Shown: positions 26,004-35,178 of the stretch, piece by piece
How the letters are laid out: the number at the start of each line of letters is the position of its first letter
How positions within the stretch are numbered: position 1 is the first letter of the stretch
Source of the DNA: an uncultured Lachnospiraceae bacterium
Lineage (GTDB): Bacteria > Bacillota > Clostridia > Lachnospirales > Lachnospiraceae
Length of the DNA: 64,000 bases
Direction of reading: 5' to 3'
Assembly: GCA_910584685.1 (NCBI GenBank)
Contig: CAJUAO010000004.1
Span: forward strand, 62,001-126,000
Made by a program: the position numbers and the translations under genes
Notes under the pieces: generated by a model
Seen by the model: only the letters and a program-made list of their open reading frames with translations
The model's database searches: none
Told to the model about the DNA's origin: nothing

Positions 26004-26822
26004 CTATTTTACAGAAAGCAGCATATCCTTTGAATATTCCTGCAATTTCGCTGAATCCAATGAAACAGATACCCCTGCCTCGTTAATAATCAATCCATAC
26101 TCTATATTTTCTAACACACTTGAACTATCATGCACATATGTTATTGAAATTTTATTTTCTCCGTTTTCCTCCTTCTTTCTTGCATAAAACACTCCATATC
26201 CCTCATAATAATTATCACCCATAGCTATTCCGTTTGTAAAGCTATAGGCGTAACCATACTGACTGGCGTCAATCGGCTCATATATTTTGATTTTCTTTAC
26301 TTCAAAAGAATTTTTCAAGCAAACAACCTCTGTCTGTGCCGGCATACCGGGAATTATCTCCCATCCCTCATGCACTGCAAATCCAAAGCTGTCATTTTCT
26401 ATTCCATATCCTGCTTTAAGCCATCTAAAGGACGGAAAGAACTTATACTGTTTTTCACCGTTATTTTCATATGAATAGCATATTATAGTTACGGAAATTA
26501 ACTCATCTTCAAATTCAAAGCTATCCATATCTTTATAAATGTCGCCTCTTTTTATATCCTTTGCAATAAATGCAATTTGTTCATCCGAAATATCCGCCAA
26601 TACCTCATCCGGTGTACCCGCATTTAAAAGAATTTTTTTATATCGTTCTAAGTCAGCTTTATTTATGCTTTTATCAGAATCTGACTGTTCCTTATCAGCT
26701 TCCATATCCTTCTTTTCACTGTAATTTCCTTTATCATATATCCTTAACATTACATATGACAATATTATTCCAATAATCAACAGCACTGGCAAAATCAGCC
26801 GGCTTTTTTTATTTTTTTTCAT
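26004..26822 (-). CDS. Membrane-anchored ectodomain protein of unknown function
   Basis: 272 residues from the ATG at 26822 (GGAG 9 bp upstream), 1 bp after the stop of the adenylation-carrier gene, so probably translationally coupled. N-terminal anchor (LILPVLLIIGIILSYVMLRI), a charged linker (KKDMEADKEQSDSDKSINKA), then a beta-rich ectodomain with EILADISDEQIAFIA-like helix (actual VLADISDEQIAFIAKDI), SVTIICYSYENNGEKQYKFF and GYAYSFTNGIAMGDNYYEGY. Not recognised. Exported counterpart of the cytosolic A-carrier enzyme by position only. Confidence 0.7.
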   Translation of the reverse strand: MKKNKKSRLILPVLLIIGIILSYVMLRIYDKGNYSEKKDMEADKEQSDSDKSINKADLERYKKILLNAGTPDEVLADISDEQIAFIAKDIKRGDIYKDMDSFEFEDELISVTIICYSYENNGEKQYKFFPSFRWLKAGYGIENDSFGFAVHEGWEIIPGMPAQTEVVCLKNSFEVKKIKIYEPIDASQYGYAYSFTNGIAMGDNYYEGYGVFYARKKEENGENKISITYVHDSSSVLENIEYGLIINEAGVSVSLDSAKLQEYSKDMLLSVK

Positions 26823-26823
26823 C

Positions 26824-28506
26824 CTATACTCCATCTTTCTTCCCTATCATACTTTCCACATATTCCGCCAACTCTCCCACTGTAGTAATTTCCTTAAATG
26901 AGAGCTTGTCATCCTCAAATTTAAAGCCGTATTTCTCCTCAATCTCCACTATAACCTCCATATAGCTTATAGAATCCATTCCAATGTCCGTTAATTTGCT
27001 GTCCTTTGTTATCTCCTCTACCCTGTCTGCTTTTTGCTTTATAAGGCTTATGATTATTTTATTTATATCATTAACGCTTATACTATTACCATAACAGCCT
27101 GTACCTTCGCCGTCGGTTTTATTATAACCCTGCATGCATAAGCCTTTTCTGTCTGCCTTTCCGCCAAGGGTAATGGGAAATTCCTCCATGCGTATATACC
27201 TGTATGGAATCATATATTCCGGCAGCTTCTGCTTTAAATAAGCTATTATTCCTCTTTCATCAACATTACATTTATCATCGCTTATATAATATGCCGCAAG
27301 TTCCTCCTTTCCCTCCCATACACATATGACTGCCTCCCTTATATTTTCTATCTCCATAATATAGTGTTCTATCTCCTCAAGCTCAATTCTATAGCCTCTG
27401 AGCTTTATCTGATTATCCTTCCTGCCTGCATACACGTACATTCCCCTGTCATTTTTATACGCCAAATCACCTGTTTTATATAAACGCATATTATTCCACT
27501 CTGTAAACTGACGTTTCTGTGCCTCTGTATTGTTTTTATATCCGTCACAAATACATTCGCCTGCTACGCATATTTCTCCTGCCTGTCCCATATGTACCTG
27601 ATTCATATTATCGTCCAAAAGATATATGCGGGAATGTTTTAAAGGACTTCCCAGATACTCTTCATCTGAATTTGTCAAATCTCCGCATATACAGCAGACC
27701 GTTGTCTCCGTTGGCCCATATATGTTTATTATTCTAAGTAAATTCTTTTCCTTCAGCCTTGCAAAAAGCTCTTTTCCTATCCTTTCTCCTCCAAGTGAAA
27801 TACAACTTACCCCGTCAAGACATTTCAAGCTCCTGTCCATTGTTCCTATAAGCCTCATCCTTGAAGGCGTTGCCTGTATAAAATCCACGGAATTTTCTTT
27901 TATAAGCCTTGACAGCCTCATTGGATTTTTCTGCTCATCCTCTCCTGCCAGCACAATATCCATTCCCATATATGCAGAATATAAAACCTCTATCATAAAC
28001 ATATCAAACGTATAATCTGACATACATATTGTACATCTGTACTTTGTTTTAAGCATTTCACTAAAATCCTGAAGCCATTTTTCCAGCGCATTTCTTCCAA
28101 TCTGAACAAGCTTCGGCTCTCCCGTTGTTCCCGATGTGGGGATAATATATGCCATATGATTATTAAAATCCTTTATTTCCAAGCTTTCATATGTACAATT
28201 AATATCTAAATTCACTACATTCTCAAATTCATATGATATATTTGTAATATAATACTTTGCTCCTGATAAGCTAAGTATATTCTGATTTCTTTCCCTTGGA
28301 GCATGAATATCCAAAGGGATAAAAGGTATTCCCACCTCGTAAAGCGCATATATTGTCACAAGCATTTTGACGTTTCTCTCCATAAACAGCGCTACAGGCT
28401 CATCCTGCGCCAGTGGTAAGCCGGATAATATGCCTTTAATTTCGTTTTTCTGCCTTTCAATTTCGTCCTTTTCGTATCTTATGCCTTTAAAAATAATACA
28501 GCTCAT
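26824..28506 (-). CDS. Stand-alone NRPS-like adenylation domain fused to a carrier domain
   Basis: 560 residues. Adenylation (A) domain with ATP loop TSGTTGEPK near residue 125, DYTFDMFMIEVL (A4), NIYGPTETTVCC (A5), YKTGDLAYKNDRGMYVYAGR (A7) then DNQIKLRGYRIELEEIE (A8), and LGGKADRKGL (A10) with the catalytic Lys. The C-terminal carrier domain has the phosphopantetheine site IGMDSISYMEV. By manual alignment to GrsA the pocket reads about D-M-I-Q-I-L-I-V-C-K; the leading Asp suggests an alpha-amino acid, identity unknown. No condensation or thioesterase domain follows, so the loaded aminoacyl group must be passed to another protein. Confidence 0.92.
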   Translation of the reverse strand: MSCIIFKGIRYEKDEIERQKNEIKGILSGLPLAQDEPVALFMERNVKMLVTIYALYEVGIPFIPLDIHAPRERNQNILSLSGAKYYITNISYEFENVVNLDINCTYESLEIKDFNNHMAYIIPTSGTTGEPKLVQIGRNALEKWLQDFSEMLKTKYRCTICMSDYTFDMFMIEVLYSAYMGMDIVLAGEDEQKNPMRLSRLIKENSVDFIQATPSRMRLIGTMDRSLKCLDGVSCISLGGERIGKELFARLKEKNLLRIINIYGPTETTVCCICGDLTNSDEEYLGSPLKHSRIYLLDDNMNQVHMGQAGEICVAGECICDGYKNNTEAQKRQFTEWNNMRLYKTGDLAYKNDRGMYVYAGRKDNQIKLRGYRIELEEIEHYIMEIENIREAVICVWEGKEELAAYYISDDKCNVDERGIIAYLKQKLPEYMIPYRYIRMEEFPITLGGKADRKGLCMQGYNKTDGEGTGCYGNSISVNDINKIIISLIKQKADRVEEITKDSKLTDIGMDSISYMEVIVEIEEKYGFKFEDDKLSFKEITTVGELAEYVESMIGKKDGV

Positions 28507-28530
28507 AACCTCTCCATTCTTAAAACCGAC

Positions 28531-29394
28531 TTATCTGCTTAAATATTCGCAGCCGGTATAATTTTCAACAATATAATTAAGCATATCCAATGTGTCCTCC
28601 ATATCCGCCTCATACTCATAGCTGACCCCGCTGCCTAAAAAAAACCATATGTTTCCGTCCTCATAAATACATAAATCAATTCTTTGGTTTATTGGCTTCT
28701 GATAAAATATCATACGCAAATTCAGGGTTTCCCTTTCTATATCACTATTTCTATGACCTTCCGACTTCTTATAAGTATACTTTTTATTTCCTCCCAAAAA
28801 ATTACCGCATATATATTCTGCATCAATATTCCGATACACCACGGTTTTATTGTCATTATCAAACTCAAGCTCGATATATGCCCTTTCAAGCTGCAAATCC
28901 TTTATTAATGCCTCCACGCTTTCCGGCTTATATGCCATATTTGTTATTCCGATATATTTTCCATCCTCCGGCGCCTTAACAGCTGCCATATATTCACCTG
29001 ATATATTTTTTATCTCATATACTTCATATGTTTCATTATTTCCATTCTCCTCAATTTCTACGTTTTTAATGAAAGCTCCTATGCTGTCGTCATTTACCAT
29101 GCTATACATACCTGTGGAATCTAAGAAAATTATATCAGAAAGCATATTAAGCCATCCATATTTATTTAAATCTGCCTGACCTGACAGGTATTCTTTTTTT
29201 GCCACATTTTCATCTGTAAACAGTATTGGCAGTCCTTCTTTTTTACACACTCCTTCTATAAGCTTTTCAGCCTGTACGTATGGCCGGTTATTGTGTTTTA
29301 TTGCCATTGTTATTATTAATGCTACTATTGCTGTAATAATACAGCCTGCACATAACAATATAATTTTATATTTTTTGCTTTTCCTTATTTTCAT
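28531..29394 (-). CDS. Membrane-anchored protein, paralogue of the adjacent gene
   Basis: 287 residues, aligning over nearly full length with the protein at 29405-30265: same anchor (KIRKSKKYKIILLCAGCIIT), then EGLPILFTDENV, KEYLSGQ, YEVYEIKNISGEYMAAVKAP, KYIGITN, TVVYRNIDAEYICGNFLGGN, NLRMIFYQKP and NQRIDLCIYEDGNIWF. The ectodomain is mixed alpha/beta and not recognised. It is the second of a tandem pair directly after the RHS-repeat gene, a position typical of immunity genes in polymorphic toxin loci. Confidence 0.75.
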   Translation of the reverse strand: MKIRKSKKYKIILLCAGCIITAIVALIITMAIKHNNRPYVQAEKLIEGVCKKEGLPILFTDENVAKKEYLSGQADLNKYGWLNMLSDIIFLDSTGMYSMVNDDSIGAFIKNVEIEENGNNETYEVYEIKNISGEYMAAVKAPEDGKYIGITNMAYKPESVEALIKDLQLERAYIELEFDNDNKTVVYRNIDAEYICGNFLGGNKKYTYKKSEGHRNSDIERETLNLRMIFYQKPINQRIDLCIYEDGNIWFFLGSGVSYEYEADMEDTLDMLNYIVENYTGCEYLSR

Positions 29395-29404
29395 TAATTT
29401 GCTC

Positions 29405-30265
29405 CTATCTTTCTACGTATATACACCCTATGTAATTATTTACAACATAATTCAGCAATTCCACTGTATCATTTATATCTGCCTTAAACTCATAATGACT
29501 ACCGTTAGCCGGCATAATACAAATATTTCCGTCAGAAAACACCGATAGGGACATTCTCTGATTCGTCGATTTTTGATAAAAGCGTATAATAAAATTTATG
29601 TTTTTACGTCCTAAGTTATCTTTACTGTAATAGCTTCCTTTACTGTATATATATTCCTTATTTCCTGCCAGAAAGGTATTGCAGATATATTCTGCGTCAA
29701 TGTTCTGGTACACCACCGTTTGATTCTCATTAAAAAATAAAATCTCTATATAAGAATTTTCAAGCTGTATATCCTTTTTAAATGTATCAAAGTCCTGCGG
29801 TATATATTCACTGCCGGTAATACCGATATATTCACTGTCTTCAGGTTTTTTAACGGCTGTCATATAATCCTTTGATATATTTTTAACCTCAAACAATTCA
29901 TAAGTTTGTTCTGCTCCATTTACCTGTACTTTTATACTTTCTATAAAATTACCTATGCTGTCCCTATCTACAATGCTATACATGCCTGCCGCTTCAAAAA
30001 AGGTTGTATCCGCAAGCTTATACAGCCATTCATAGCCATATGCCTTTTCCTGACCTGATAAATATTTTTTTACATTGCCATCCTCTTCTGATATTAATGG
30101 CAGACCTTCTGTCTTACATGCCTTTTTAATAATTTTTTCAGCCTGTATATACGGTTTGTTATTATGCTTTATTATTATTGTCGATATTACCGCTGCTACT
30201 GCTATAATAATACAACCTATACATAACAATATAATTTTATTTTTTTTGCTTTTTCTTATTTTCAT
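29405..30265 (-). CDS. Membrane-anchored protein directly after RHS gene
   Basis: 286 residues, tandem paralogue of the gene at 28531. Anchor KIILLCIGCIIIAVAAVIST; ectodomain segments EGLPLISEEDGNVKKYLSGQ, YELFEVKNISKDYMTAVKKP, EYIGITGSEYIPQ, TVVYQNIDAEYICNTFLAGN and NFIIRFYQKSTNQRMSLSVF. It begins 11 bp after the stop of the RHS gene. If the RHS C terminus is a toxin acting outside the cytoplasm, an anchored ectodomain protein here would be a plausible immunity protein; no direct evidence. Confidence 0.75.
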   Translation of the reverse strand: MKIRKSKKNKIILLCIGCIIIAVAAVISTIIIKHNNKPYIQAEKIIKKACKTEGLPLISEEDGNVKKYLSGQEKAYGYEWLYKLADTTFFEAAGMYSIVDRDSIGNFIESIKVQVNGAEQTYELFEVKNISKDYMTAVKKPEDSEYIGITGSEYIPQDFDTFKKDIQLENSYIEILFFNENQTVVYQNIDAEYICNTFLAGNKEYIYSKGSYYSKDNLGRKNINFIIRFYQKSTNQRMSLSVFSDGNICIMPANGSHYEFKADINDTVELLNYVVNNYIGCIYVER

Positions 30266-30276
30266 CTGCTTACTCC

Positions 30277-33200
30277 TTATTTATATGCTTTATAGTTATT
30301 TGATGTTACCAAGTTAACTACATAATCCATTTTTAATGACTTATTTGATAAATAATATACAATGCTCGATGTCTTGCTATATATCATCCAGCCATAATTG
30401 GTTTTCCTTGTATTTCCTCCGTTTGTTGCCCACTGCACAAATGTATCATCTGCCGTTGAAGTATATTTAACAGAGTTTTCTAAACCCAAAAAACCATTTG
30501 ATTTGTCAGTTAATACAGTTACATCACTAGCCAATACTATTCCTCCTACTACTCTTTTGCTTAATACAAGTGCAATATTATCATTAATACTAAAATGACC
30601 ACAATTACAACCTAATATAACCACCACCTTAACATTTATATAATTTAATCTTGTATTTACTAAATCACTTCTTATTAATGATTCAGACATACCTTTAGTC
30701 CCAAGCATTCGAGGTACCCCATGAGTATTTATAATTGCAATATCATATCCATTCAGGCTGTTCCACCATTCAATAAATTTGTTTCTGCTGTCTGAAATAC
30801 AAATTTGTGTATATACAATATGACCAGTATCATAAAGATCATCCTTTAAATAATCCCTAGTTTCCTCATAAAATTCCGAAATGGTAAATATTCTCACTCT
30901 TAAAGAAGCTTTTCCATCAGGGTCAAAATTATTAACAGGATCATTACAACAATATGCATATAAATTATAATCTGTTTTATTATTTGCAGTATATTCTAAA
31001 TTATCCGTATTAATAAATCTACCTGTTTTACTATCATAATACCTGTATTTTAAATAATATAATCCTGTTTCATTATCATAGTAATAACTTTTATAACGAT
31101 AAGGGTTAATATCTGCCAATACAGCATTACCACTCTTATTTGTTATATTTCCCCATGCATCATATGTGTATGTTACTACATTACTTCCACTTTCATCAAC
31201 AATACCTATAATATCTTTAGTCGAATTTTTATGATAATAATATTTTTCTCCATTATAAATAAATCCAATAACATCTGTAGCTTCATTATAAATATACCAT
31301 ATAGTATATTCATCTGATACTTCTGCAATAATATCATTTCCTTCTAATATGTACTTAGTTCTTTTTCCATTTACATTTTTTTCTGTTCTTATTCCTGATA
31401 TATTATAATAATAATCTACAGTCAAATCAGATTTTTCAATTCTATCCAGACTCTTTCCTGTCCAGAACATATTCATCCCATTATAATATTCTATGGGATT
31501 TCCTATTAAATCATATTGTATTTTTATACCATTATATGAAGATAAAACATCATTCCATAAATCTGATTCATAATCATAAACAATAGTATCAACTAATATT
31601 ATACTTTTATCATCATTAATTTGATATCTTTCCACTTTTTCTATATTATTATATGAATCATAATAATAACATTTTATTATATTGTTTATATAATCTTTTT
31701 CTTTCTTTAATTGTCCATTTATTGTATATTCGTATTCATTATTTAGTACTCCATTTATATATACTTTGGAAACTTTTTCTTCATTTATATATGTATACTC
31801 ATATGTGTCTCCATTTAAAAATTCTATTTTCTTAATATTATCATTGTCATCATATGAATATAATGCTGAGATAACATAATCTCCTTTCTCTTTTATAATA
31901 TCATATTTAACAATTCCTTCGTTATATTTTACCAAAAGTCTGTCCTCTGATATAAGTTCAACAAAAATATCTTTATTATTATCATTATTATAATATATTC
32001 TCTCTTTCTTCACTTCATCTGCTGATACATACTTAACATCATAATACTCATCATTATAATCATATAAAAAAGTTATTCCCTGATTGCTTACTGTTTCTGC
32101 TAAATATCCATTTTCATCATATACATTATAATATTCAATCTGATTTTTATGGTCACAATAATACAAAATTTGTCCATTTTCATCAGTCATATATTTTGAA
32201 CTGCATTCCCCATTATAATCTACAGTATACTCGTTTTTTACAGTATCCTTTTTTAATCCTATAAAATCGCCATTTCCGTAAATTATAGAACTATTTCCAT
32301 ATTCATCATTTTTTTCAATACTATATATTACTTTATCATTTATAGTAACCTGTACTAAATCATCTTCACTATATTTGTATTTATATATTTCTCCATTATT
32401 AAATAAATATATAATATTACCTTTATCATCATATTGATAACAATTTACTCTACTAAAATCATTGTTATTACTTAAATATATACATGGTCTCTTATTTATG
32501 TCATAATAACATATTATTATCTGTTCATTATATTGGATAGATTTTGTAATTTTGTTAATTGGATCATATATACATTTATAAAAATCACCATTTTCACTAA
32601 TACTTGTTATTACTTTATCATATGGTCCAATAATTGATTCTATTTCTATGTCATTGGCAATACCTTCTCCATTAAAATATAGTGGTAGAGAATCTTCTCT
32701 ATCATTTATTCCATCAAAATCACTATCCTTTAAAAAAGAATTTGTTCCTATTTCCATTTCTTTAAAATCGCTAATACCGTCTTTATCATGGTCGATACTA
32801 GTGCTATCTGCATTTGCATCTGTATATAAATAAAAACTTTCTATATAATCATTTATCCCATCTTTATCACTATCCTTTTCATACGGATTTGTTTTTGTAA
32901 TTCTTAATTCTACACCATCCTCTATTCCATCTCCATCACTGTCTCTACTTGCCACTTCTTTTATTCCAGCATTATCAATATATGTAATAATATTTGATTC
33001 AATTTTATTTCCAAATATTGTTTTTCCTATAAGAACAATATCAATATACTCAAATACTTTTGGAAATTCAAAAACATTTCCTTCTTCCATTTTTTTATAA
33101 TAAACAAATTCTTTTTCATCATTATATCTTATATAAATATCAATACTATTAAATTCTTCAACACAAGTATATCGAACATAATACTTATCATTAGCTTCAT

Positions 33201-33873
33201 AAATAAAAAAATCGAAGATAGCGTCTACTGATATATTATTTAATATTTTAACTTCTCTATCGTATTCTTTCATTCCATATCCAATAAATATTCCTACAGA
33301 AATATTTACTTCTTTAGCAATTATTTTTCCCACAAAATTTACACTTGAAGCGTTTATTGTTACTCTTCCATTTGGTGCATATATTATTCCTTCATAATTT
33401 ATTTCAGAAGCACTAATACTTATATCTCCATTCTCTGAATAAATAATTGTATCACTTGATGTTAATACTGTTGAATTAGTAACGACATCTCCTTCTGCTA
33501 CTATAACATCACTTAATTTAATGCTTCCGGAATTTAATTCTATACTACTACTGGAATAAATAGAAGCACTATTATCATATTCATCATTTCCATAATATAA
33601 AATATCATATTTTAATGTTTTGCTATTTAAAAATCTCTTTATTCCTCTAAGGTCAATTACCCTTTCAACAATTTCTTCCTCACCATTTATACAAATATAG
33701 TTTCCCTGTTTACTGATTTTATTAGCTTGAATTACCACACTTTCTGAATTATACCCATCTGACGCATAAACTACCTTCTCAGTAAATATCATTTGTGTTA
33801 GTACTATTGAAATAACTAACATTCCCGAGATAATCCTTTTAAAATTACTTTCTATTCTTTCTGCTTTTTTCAT
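30277..33873 (-). CDS. RHS/YD-repeat surface protein with putative caspase/CHAT-like C-terminal domain
   Basis: 1198 residues. In order: signal peptide/anchor (IISGMLVISIVLTQMIFTEK); a beta-rich stretch of short repeats (IIYSENGDISISASEINYEG, then PNGRVTINAS) at about 110-195; four calcium-binding TSP3-like repeats at 310-400 (DSDGDGIEDG, DSDKDGINDY, DHDKDGISDF, DSDFDGINDR); YD repeats to about 900; the conserved RHS end (YDSKTGRFINTDNL, YAYCCNDPVNNFDPDGK). After DPDGK comes a unique 210-residue domain (989-1198) with IAIINTHGVPRML (His 1051) and KVVVILGCNCGHFS (Cys 1089/1091), the spacing and strand-end placement of a His/Cys dyad as in caspase, gingipain and CHAT proteases. Family placement of this domain is inference. 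Confidence 0.85.
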   Translation of the reverse strand: MKKAERIESNFKRIISGMLVISIVLTQMIFTEKVVYASDGYNSESVVIQANKISKQGNYICINGEEEIVERVIDLRGIKRFLNSKTLKYDILYYGNDEYDNSASIYSSSSIELNSGSIKLSDVIVAEGDVVTNSTVLTSSDTIIYSENGDISISASEINYEGIIYAPNGRVTINASSVNFVGKIIAKEVNISVGIFIGYGMKEYDREVKILNNISVDAIFDFFIYEANDKYYVRYTCVEEFNSIDIYIRYNDEKEFVYYKKMEEGNVFEFPKVFEYIDIVLIGKTIFGNKIESNIITYIDNAGIKEVASRDSDGDGIEDGVELRITKTNPYEKDSDKDGINDYIESFYLYTDANADSTSIDHDKDGISDFKEMEIGTNSFLKDSDFDGINDREDSLPLYFNGEGIANDIEIESIIGPYDKVITSISENGDFYKCIYDPINKITKSIQYNEQIIICYYDINKRPCIYLSNNNDFSRVNCYQYDDKGNIIYLFNNGEIYKYKYSEDDLVQVTINDKVIYSIEKNDEYGNSSIIYGNGDFIGLKKDTVKNEYTVDYNGECSSKYMTDENGQILYYCDHKNQIEYYNVYDENGYLAETVSNQGITFLYDYNDEYYDVKYVSADEVKKERIYYNNDNNKDIFVELISEDRLLVKYNEGIVKYDIIKEKGDYVISALYSYDDNDNIKKIEFLNGDTYEYTYINEEKVSKVYINGVLNNEYEYTINGQLKKEKDYINNIIKCYYYDSYNNIEKVERYQINDDKSIILVDTIVYDYESDLWNDVLSSYNGIKIQYDLIGNPIEYYNGMNMFWTGKSLDRIEKSDLTVDYYYNISGIRTEKNVNGKRTKYILEGNDIIAEVSDEYTIWYIYNEATDVIGFIYNGEKYYYHKNSTKDIIGIVDESGSNVVTYTYDAWGNITNKSGNAVLADINPYRYKSYYYDNETGLYYLKYRYYDSKTGRFINTDNLEYTANNKTDYNLYAYCCNDPVNNFDPDGKASLRVRIFTISEFYEETRDYLKDDLYDTGHIVYTQICISDSRNKFIEWWNSLNGYDIAIINTHGVPRMLGTKGMSESLIRSDLVNTRLNYINVKVVVILGCNCGHFSINDNIALVLSKRVVGGIVLASDVTVLTDKSNGFLGLENSVKYTSTADDTFVQWATNGGNTRKTNYGWMIYSKTSSIVYYLSNKSLKMDYVVNLVTSNNYKAYK

Positions 33874-33939
33874 AAATATCTCCTTTACATAAATAAATTT
33901 TTTTAATTTATATTATTCTAATTGAATAATTCTTTCTTG

Positions 33940-34923
33940 TCACTGAATATACAATATTTCCTTTATATTACTCACCTCCATCCCCTTTACCGCATACGCC
34001 TCATCTCTTATCCTTACAAGCTCCTCCTGCCGTCCTGTCATGCCTGCCCTTAAAAGCTTAAAAAATAAATTATTCCACCTATCCGTTATCCCATCAAATT
34101 CCTTAACATATATATCACTTAAGCCTAACTCCATAAGCTTCATCTTCACAACATATCTGTATGAAATTATCCCCTTAAGCTTAACCTGATAATTAATTTC
34201 TCTGATTATATAATCAAGCTCCTCTCTGCTTTCTCTTAAGCAGCTTACAATATCATCAAACAGTGACGTCACGGCATTTATACCCTGCCTTGTACTGCTA
34301 AACCATTTCCTTTTTGGCCTTATGTATTCCTCAAACGCCCTAAGAATCCTGTCCCTGCTGTCTCTCTTTATCCTTTCCCTGTCTGTTTCATAAAGCTTTT
34401 CCTTATCAAAAACTATGTATTCGTATCTCATTGCCTCCCACGCCGACATCAATTCATCTCCGGTAATTTGTGCAGCAATATTTTCTCTTTTTAATGACGG
34501 TATGGCGCAATCGCTTATAATATATCCCCTGTTATTACTTCCTATTACATTTATCCAGTGGGGCGATGGCGGTGAGTTATGATATACGCTGTGATAGCTT
34601 AATCTGCCTGTATTTACGCGCACTGTCAGGGGAATATCTTTACCTATGCAATATTCCGCCATTTTAACCGCTTCTTCACTGTCAGACATAAAGCCATTTT
34701 TACAGGGAATTTTATATTTTTTAATAAATTTTCCGCCTGCCTCATAAGCCTTAGTTCCTATCCTCAAATATTGAAGGTCGCCTGAATACTCAATATTAAA
34801 ACCGTCTCCGCACAAAAATATATCGCTTTCATTTATATCTGTATTATAATAATTAAAATAATTTGACAGGCAGCCGGCAAGGCACTCATAGCCCTGAATA
34901 CATTTGTAATTATCTGACAGCAT
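33940..34923 (-). CDS. BtrH N-terminal-domain-like protein
   Basis: 327 residues. KCIQGYECLAGCLSNYFNYY (Cys 8, 14 and 18), IFLCGDGFNIEY and PHWINVIGSNNRGYIISDCA resemble the N-terminal domain of the butirosin biosynthesis protein BtrH, a papain-like Cys/His/Asp fold that transfers an acyl group from an acyl carrier protein to the product. The C-terminal third is helical with many Arg/Asp residues. In the same island there are two carrier proteins that could supply such a group. Encoded 66 bp before the RHS gene on the same strand and next to the IS110 insertion. Moderately sure of the family, not of the reaction. Confidence 0.65.
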   Translation of the reverse strand: MLSDNYKCIQGYECLAGCLSNYFNYYNTDINESDIFLCGDGFNIEYSGDLQYLRIGTKAYEAGGKFIKKYKIPCKNGFMSDSEEAVKMAEYCIGKDIPLTVRVNTGRLSYHSVYHNSPPSPHWINVIGSNNRGYIISDCAIPSLKRENIAAQITGDELMSAWEAMRYEYIVFDKEKLYETDRERIKRDSRDRILRAFEEYIRPKRKWFSSTRQGINAVTSLFDDIVSCLRESREELDYIIREINYQVKLKGIISYRYVVKMKLMELGLSDIYVKEFDGITDRWNNLFFKLLRAGMTGRQEELVRIRDEAYAVKGMEVSNIKEILYIQ

Positions 34924-34959
34924 ATTTTCTTCCTCGTATTATAAAGTAGTAGTTTTTAT

Positions 34960-35152
34960 AGTCCCTCTCCAAGGACTGTATGCTATACTGTTTAAGATAC
35001 TGTGGATTGTTTTTTTCTCCTACCACTCGATGGTTTATGAAAGGCTACAACCACAGTCTCTTTGTATATTTGTTAATCAGTTAGATACCGCATGACGGTT
35101 TATTTAGAACGAGGTTACAATCACAAGGAGTAACTGTGGCTCTAAACAGTAT
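34960..35152 (+). ncRNA. Putative bridge RNA in IS110 left end
   Basis: The left end folds in a way expected for an IS110 bridge RNA: a 5' stem-loop AGTCC/GGACT (34960-34977); a 10-bp long-range stem ATACTGTTTA (34985-34994) with TAAACAGTAT (35143-35152); and, inside it, two homologous modules, 35021-35056 and 35086-35128. Each module has TACCR-N5-YGGTTTAT followed by GYTACAAYCACA. Module 1 is closed by ACTGTGG (34999-35005) / CCACAGT (35051-35057). Bridge RNAs have two loops pairing with target and donor DNA; the duplicated modules fit those. The guide bases were not resolved. Confidence 0.6.
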
Positions 35153-35178
35153 CAAATACTTTACAAAGGAGATTTATT

